This document shows, in pieces, positions 6,495 to 8,872 of a stretch of 8,872 nucleotides of DNA (position 1 is its first letter; each line of letters starts with the position of its first letter). Under the pieces are notes generated by a model. That model did no database searches, was not told the origin of the DNA, and was given only the letters and a program-made list of their open reading frames with translations. This stretch comes from Candidatus Sulfotelmatobacter sp. Its GTDB lineage: Bacteria; Acidobacteriota; Terriglobia; Terriglobales; Acidobacteriaceae. The translations under genes and the position numbers were made by a program. The stretch covers positions 1-8,872 of the forward strand of contig JASHTD010000485.1 in NCBI GenBank assembly GCA_030040725.1, in the 5' to 3' direction.

Positions 6495-7955
6495 TTAGAT
6501 GTGCGGTCTCTGTTGACGCGCGGCGGGCACAACCAGGGCCTGCTCCATGGTAGGCATGTTCGTTCCGCGCAATCTCGCCTCGGCCTCATGCAACTTGTCA
6601 GTCTGATCGGTCTGGTAGTAGGCCTGCACGAGCAGTTCAAGCGTGAAGGGGTTGCTCTGGTCTTCCTCCAGATAACCGATGGCTTCGTCGTATTTCTTCT
6701 GATCCATCAGCAAAGTGCCGGCCGCGCCGTTGTAGGAACTCAAAATGACTCGGTTCCGGCTGGCCGTAGCCATCGCTTCGAGTTTCTTAAGCGACGCGTC
6801 AGCTAACGCGGAGTTTCCCGCTTGCGCCGCACGCAACGCTCGCACGCGCAGAATCCGGGACATCTCTTCGTCCCGGTCGCCTTTCGAAATCGTGGCGTTG
6901 TGGCCCAATGACTCTTCCGCTTCCTGCAGATATTTCAGTGCAGCACCGTCGTCGGTCTGATATTCGGCAAGCTGACGATAGGCCTGAGCCTCCTGCAGTT
7001 CCTGCTCTTTAGCGTGAGCCGTCTGGGCGACTTCGCTGAACATCTTGTCGGCTTCGGTGTAATTGCCCTGGCGTACCCAGGTCATCGCCTTCTGCATTTG
7101 ATAAGACAACCGGTCGGCTTCGGTGTGGGCGAACCGGATGGCTTTGTCGTATTCGACCCGGGCCTGTTCCTGATTTCCCATAAGGGCATAGGTGTCTCCC
7201 AGCCCAACCTGGGAGGTCACAAAGTCCGGATCGATCTTCAACGCAGCCCGATAATGCTGAAGAGACCCGTCGAAATCGCCTGCCATACGCTTCAGCTCGC
7301 CATAAGAATCCTGTGGATTCGGCTCATTGGGAAGCAGAGCAACATAGCGATCCATCGCCGCAAATGCCTTGTCGAACTCGCGGTTACGGGCGTAGGAATA
7401 AGCCAGGTCGTTCAACGCGGCGGGGAAGCTCTTGTCGATGGCAAGAGCTTTCTCCATCATTCTCTGCGCTTGATCGGCTCCTTCTTCACCCATCAGCCAA
7501 TTGCCCGCCAGGTAAAACAGATGCTTGTCCCTCGGATACATCTCCAGCATATCGTTCATCGCGGAAATGCCGCCGATGGCGTCGCCTTCCTGCACTTTCA
7601 CGATCCAGGCGATCATCAATTGCTCACCCGGGGTCAACTTCGGAGCTAACGCCTTCGCCTTCTCGCGAGCTGCGCTGATTTCTTTGGGATCGCTGCCGTT
7701 GAAGGCGATCCACGCCCAAGCCAAAGCCAGGTCGGGATCGGCTTTTACGGCTGCGCGCCAGTCGTCATTGCAGCGCTCGAGATAGAGATTCTCGTAATCC
7801 TGCATTCCCTTCTCATACAATGCGCGAGCCTGCGGGGACGAAGTGGTGACCGGCAATGAAGCGCTGGCGCTTTGCTTCAGATGATGGGCAAAAGCAGGCG
7901 CGGTTAAGAACACGCTGAACATGAGAACGACAACGGCGTAAGTGGAACGGCGCAT
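6495..7955 (-). CDS. Secreted tetratricopeptide-repeat protein (486 aa)
   Basis: TPR proteins are helical scaffolds that hold partner proteins; no catalytic motif is seen. The start at 7955 has GGAGA five bases upstream. Residues 1-23 form a signal peptide (MRRS, hydrophobic TYAVVVLMFSVFLT, cleavage after AFA before HH), so it acts in the periplasm or beyond. Helix-pair repeats with the A/G/Y/F-P spacing of TPRs fill most of the chain: about 43-76, 145-177, 178-210, 217-245, 247-276, 286-318, 325-350, 366-395 and 406-435. The conserved helix ends are clear, for example AMDRYVALLPNEP and HYRAALKIDPDF. The tail MPTMEQALVVPAAR (468-480) follows a pattern I recall at the end of related acidobacterial TPR proteins. 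It is convergent with the kinase, with 68 bases between the stops. Its partner is unknown; an envelope role follows from the signal peptide. Confidence 0.88.
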   Translation of the reverse strand: MRRSTYAVVVLMFSVFLTAPAFAHHLKQSASASLPVTTSSPQARALYEKGMQDYENLYLERCNDDWRAAVKADPDLALAWAWIAFNGSDPKEISAAREKAKALAPKLTPGEQLMIAWIVKVQEGDAIGGISAMNDMLEMYPRDKHLFYLAGNWLMGEEGADQAQRMMEKALAIDKSFPAALNDLAYSYARNREFDKAFAAMDRYVALLPNEPNPQDSYGELKRMAGDFDGSLQHYRAALKIDPDFVTSQVGLGDTYALMGNQEQARVEYDKAIRFAHTEADRLSYQMQKAMTWVRQGNYTEADKMFSEVAQTAHAKEQELQEAQAYRQLAEYQTDDGAALKYLQEAEESLGHNATISKGDRDEEMSRILRVRALRAAQAGNSALADASLKKLEAMATASRNRVILSSYNGAAGTLLMDQKKYDEAIGYLEEDQSNPFTLELLVQAYYQTDQTDKLHEAEARLRGTNMPTMEQALVVPAARQQRPHI

Positions 7956-7965
7956 CGAGGTCTCC

Positions 7966-8027
7966 GGATTACGGTTATTCCTTTTTTGGAGGGAGGATTA
8001 CCAGCGCAGAGTAACATTGCGGTAATC
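7966..8027 (-). promoter_or_regulatory. Repeat-rich 5' region of the TPR gene, possible RBS-masking structure
   Basis: GATTACC (7996-8002) and GGTAATC (8021-8027) form a perfect 7-bp inverted repeat with an 18-base loop. A further copy, GGATTAC, lies at 7966-7972, directly against the GGAGA ribosome-binding site (7965-7961 on the minus strand). In the TPR transcript the strand at 8027-8021 could pair either with 8002-7996 or with the copy beside the RBS. A CCTCCCTCC tract (7996-7988 on the minus strand) is complementary to the GGAG itself. This could be a translational switch or a protein operator. No known riboswitch class is recognised and no regulator is identified. Confidence 0.35.
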
Positions 8028-8094
8028 AGCGACGTAGGTGACGGAAGACATACGACGGGTGGGCAAAGGGTGGCGATCACCGTGACTTTCGCCG

Positions 8095-8124
8095 AAAAAA
8101 AGCCCCGCCGCGAGGCAGGGCTTT
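8095..8124 (-). terminator. Rho-independent terminator of the TonB-dependent receptor gene
   Basis: Read on the minus strand, AAAGCCCTGCC and GGCGGGGCTTT form an 11-bp stem (one G-U pair) around the loop TCGC, followed by a run of seven Ts that begins inside the stem. It starts 12 bases after the receptor stop codon. On the plus strand the same hairpin has a C-A mismatch and no T-run, so termination acts on minus-strand transcripts only. Confidence 0.9.
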
Positions 8125-8136
8125 GCGAACAAAGCG

Positions 8137-8872
8137 CTAGAACTTCAAGATCGCAGCGAACTGAACGCCCCTTGGCCCGCCCCCGCCGAGGAATGGGTTG
8201 CCGATGCCAACATCGCCGGTAGCGGTGATCGGGTAATACGTACCGGGTGCATAGCCACGGCCCGCGTTCGGCGCGCCAATATCAGCAATAAAGTTGGGCA
8301 TGAATGGATTGCAGAAGTTGGGATGGTTGAGCAGGTTGAAGAACTCCGCCCGAAGGGTCATCTTAAGCCGCTCCGTGACGAACGTGTCCTTGAAAACGGA
8401 GAAGTTGAATTCCTTAAAGCTGGGGCCATGCAGAGAGTTGCGTCCCTCGCTGCCGAAGTGGCGTGTGCCGGGGATACAGTTGGTTTCGTCCGGCGTACCG
8501 TCATTGTTCGGGTTTCCAAAGGTACACGGAGCGGCGAATGCCGACAGGTTGATGTAGTCAGCCGGGTTACTGGTGTTGTATATCGGAGTAGCAATCTCGT
8601 CAGGCCGGTCAAAGCCTTCGCCCGACCCGGAGTAGTCTCCTTGAAACTCGTAGTTCAGGTGCCAGGGCTGACCATCCTGCATGTTAAGGATGCCATCCAA
8701 GCCCCAACCGTTCTTCAGCCTCTGCATCGACCCGCCCGCTTTGGGAAATTGGTAAACGAAGTTCCAGGTGAAACGCCGGCGAATGTCGTAGCTGGAATTT
8801 CCCTTGTCCCCGGCGGGGTTCGTGCTATTCGTAGGCTGGGCTTCATTGGGTTCGAAATCCTCAGGATCGCTG
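8137..8872 (-). CDS. Oar-like TonB-dependent receptor, C-terminal 245 residues (5' end beyond window)
   Basis: The frame is open to the window edge, so the N-terminus, including any plug and carboxypeptidase-like regulatory domain, is missing. What is seen is the last part of a large outer-membrane barrel of the kind that is abundant in Acidobacteriota and is related to Myxococcus Oar. Recognisable blocks in order are SYDIRRRFTFNFVYQFP, NGWGLDGILNMQDGQPW, GTRHFGSEGRNSLHGPSFKEFNFSVFKDT, then RLKMTLRAEFFNLLNHPNF and the closing strand RGVQFAAILKF with its terminal Phe for BAM recognition. Full-length members usually exceed 1000 residues. The family imports or binds large substrates with TonB energy, but this piece does not show the substrate. 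A strong terminator lies directly downstream, so this gene ends its own transcription unit. Confidence 0.88.
   Translation of the reverse strand, partial: SDPEDFEPNEAQPTNSTNPAGDKGNSSYDIRRRFTWNFVYQFPKAGGSMQRLKNGWGLDGILNMQDGQPWHLNYEFQGDYSGSGEGFDRPDEIATPIYNTSNPADYINLSAFAAPCTFGNPNNDGTPDETNCIPGTRHFGSEGRNSLHGPSFKEFNFSVFKDTFVTERLKMTLRAEFFNLLNHPNFCNPFMPNFIADIGAPNAGRGYAPGTYYPITATGDVGIGNPFLGGGGPRGVQFAAILKF

Noticed and set aside
7014..7649. Long open frame (211 codons) on the plus strand inside the TPR gene
   Set aside because: It lies antisense to a well-supported TPR protein, has no RBS and no recognisable protein pattern; GC-rich coding strands often leave such open frames.
7988..7996. GGAGGGAGG, a strong Shine-Dalgarno-like sequence on the plus strand
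   Set aside because: No ATG, GTG or TTG with a sensible frame follows at the right distance. The tract is better viewed as the complement of the TPR leader.

Overview
The window looks like a chromosomal segment of an Acidobacteriota bacterium, probably Terriglobia-like. Three things point there: an Oar-like TonB-dependent receptor C-terminus, a Ser/Thr kinase fused to a periplasmic PD40 beta-propeller, and small secreted or outer-membrane proteins of types I associate with that phylum. This placement rests on protein style, not on a database search. I see no insertion sequence, phage gene, CRISPR array or integrase.

Layout, left to right. A tRNA-Lys(CTT), cut by the window edge, lies on the minus strand at 1-49 with an extended -10 promoter behind it. 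After about 310 bases without a gene come three minus-strand genes: a short conserved protein of unknown function (363-713), a PilZ-domain protein (881-1216) and a secreted outer-membrane beta-barrel protein (1297-1899). A 159-bp divergent intergenic region separates the barrel gene from three plus-strand genes. These are a secreted or membrane protein resembling DUF3943 (2059-3027), a PagL-like lipid A 3-O-deacylase starting directly on its stop codon (3028-3687), and a large transmembrane Ser/Thr kinase with a C-terminal beta-propeller (3739-6426). Convergent to the kinase is a secreted TPR protein (6495-7955). The window ends in the C-terminal 245 residues of an Oar-like TonB-dependent receptor (8137-8872), followed by a clear rho-independent terminator.

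The common theme is the cell envelope: two outer-membrane barrels, a receptor, a lipid A-modifying enzyme with its coupled partner, a periplasm-sensing kinase, a secreted TPR scaffold and a c-di-GMP-type PilZ protein. The most useful observations are an apparently leaderless kinase mRNA (near-consensus promoter ending at the start codon, no Shine-Dalgarno), a near-leaderless start for the upstream pair, the translationally coupled DUF3943-like/PagL-like pair, and a repeat-rich 5' region ahead of the TPR gene that could hide its ribosome-binding site. I found no clearly new biological system. The coupled pair next to the sensor kinase is the best candidate for follow-up.
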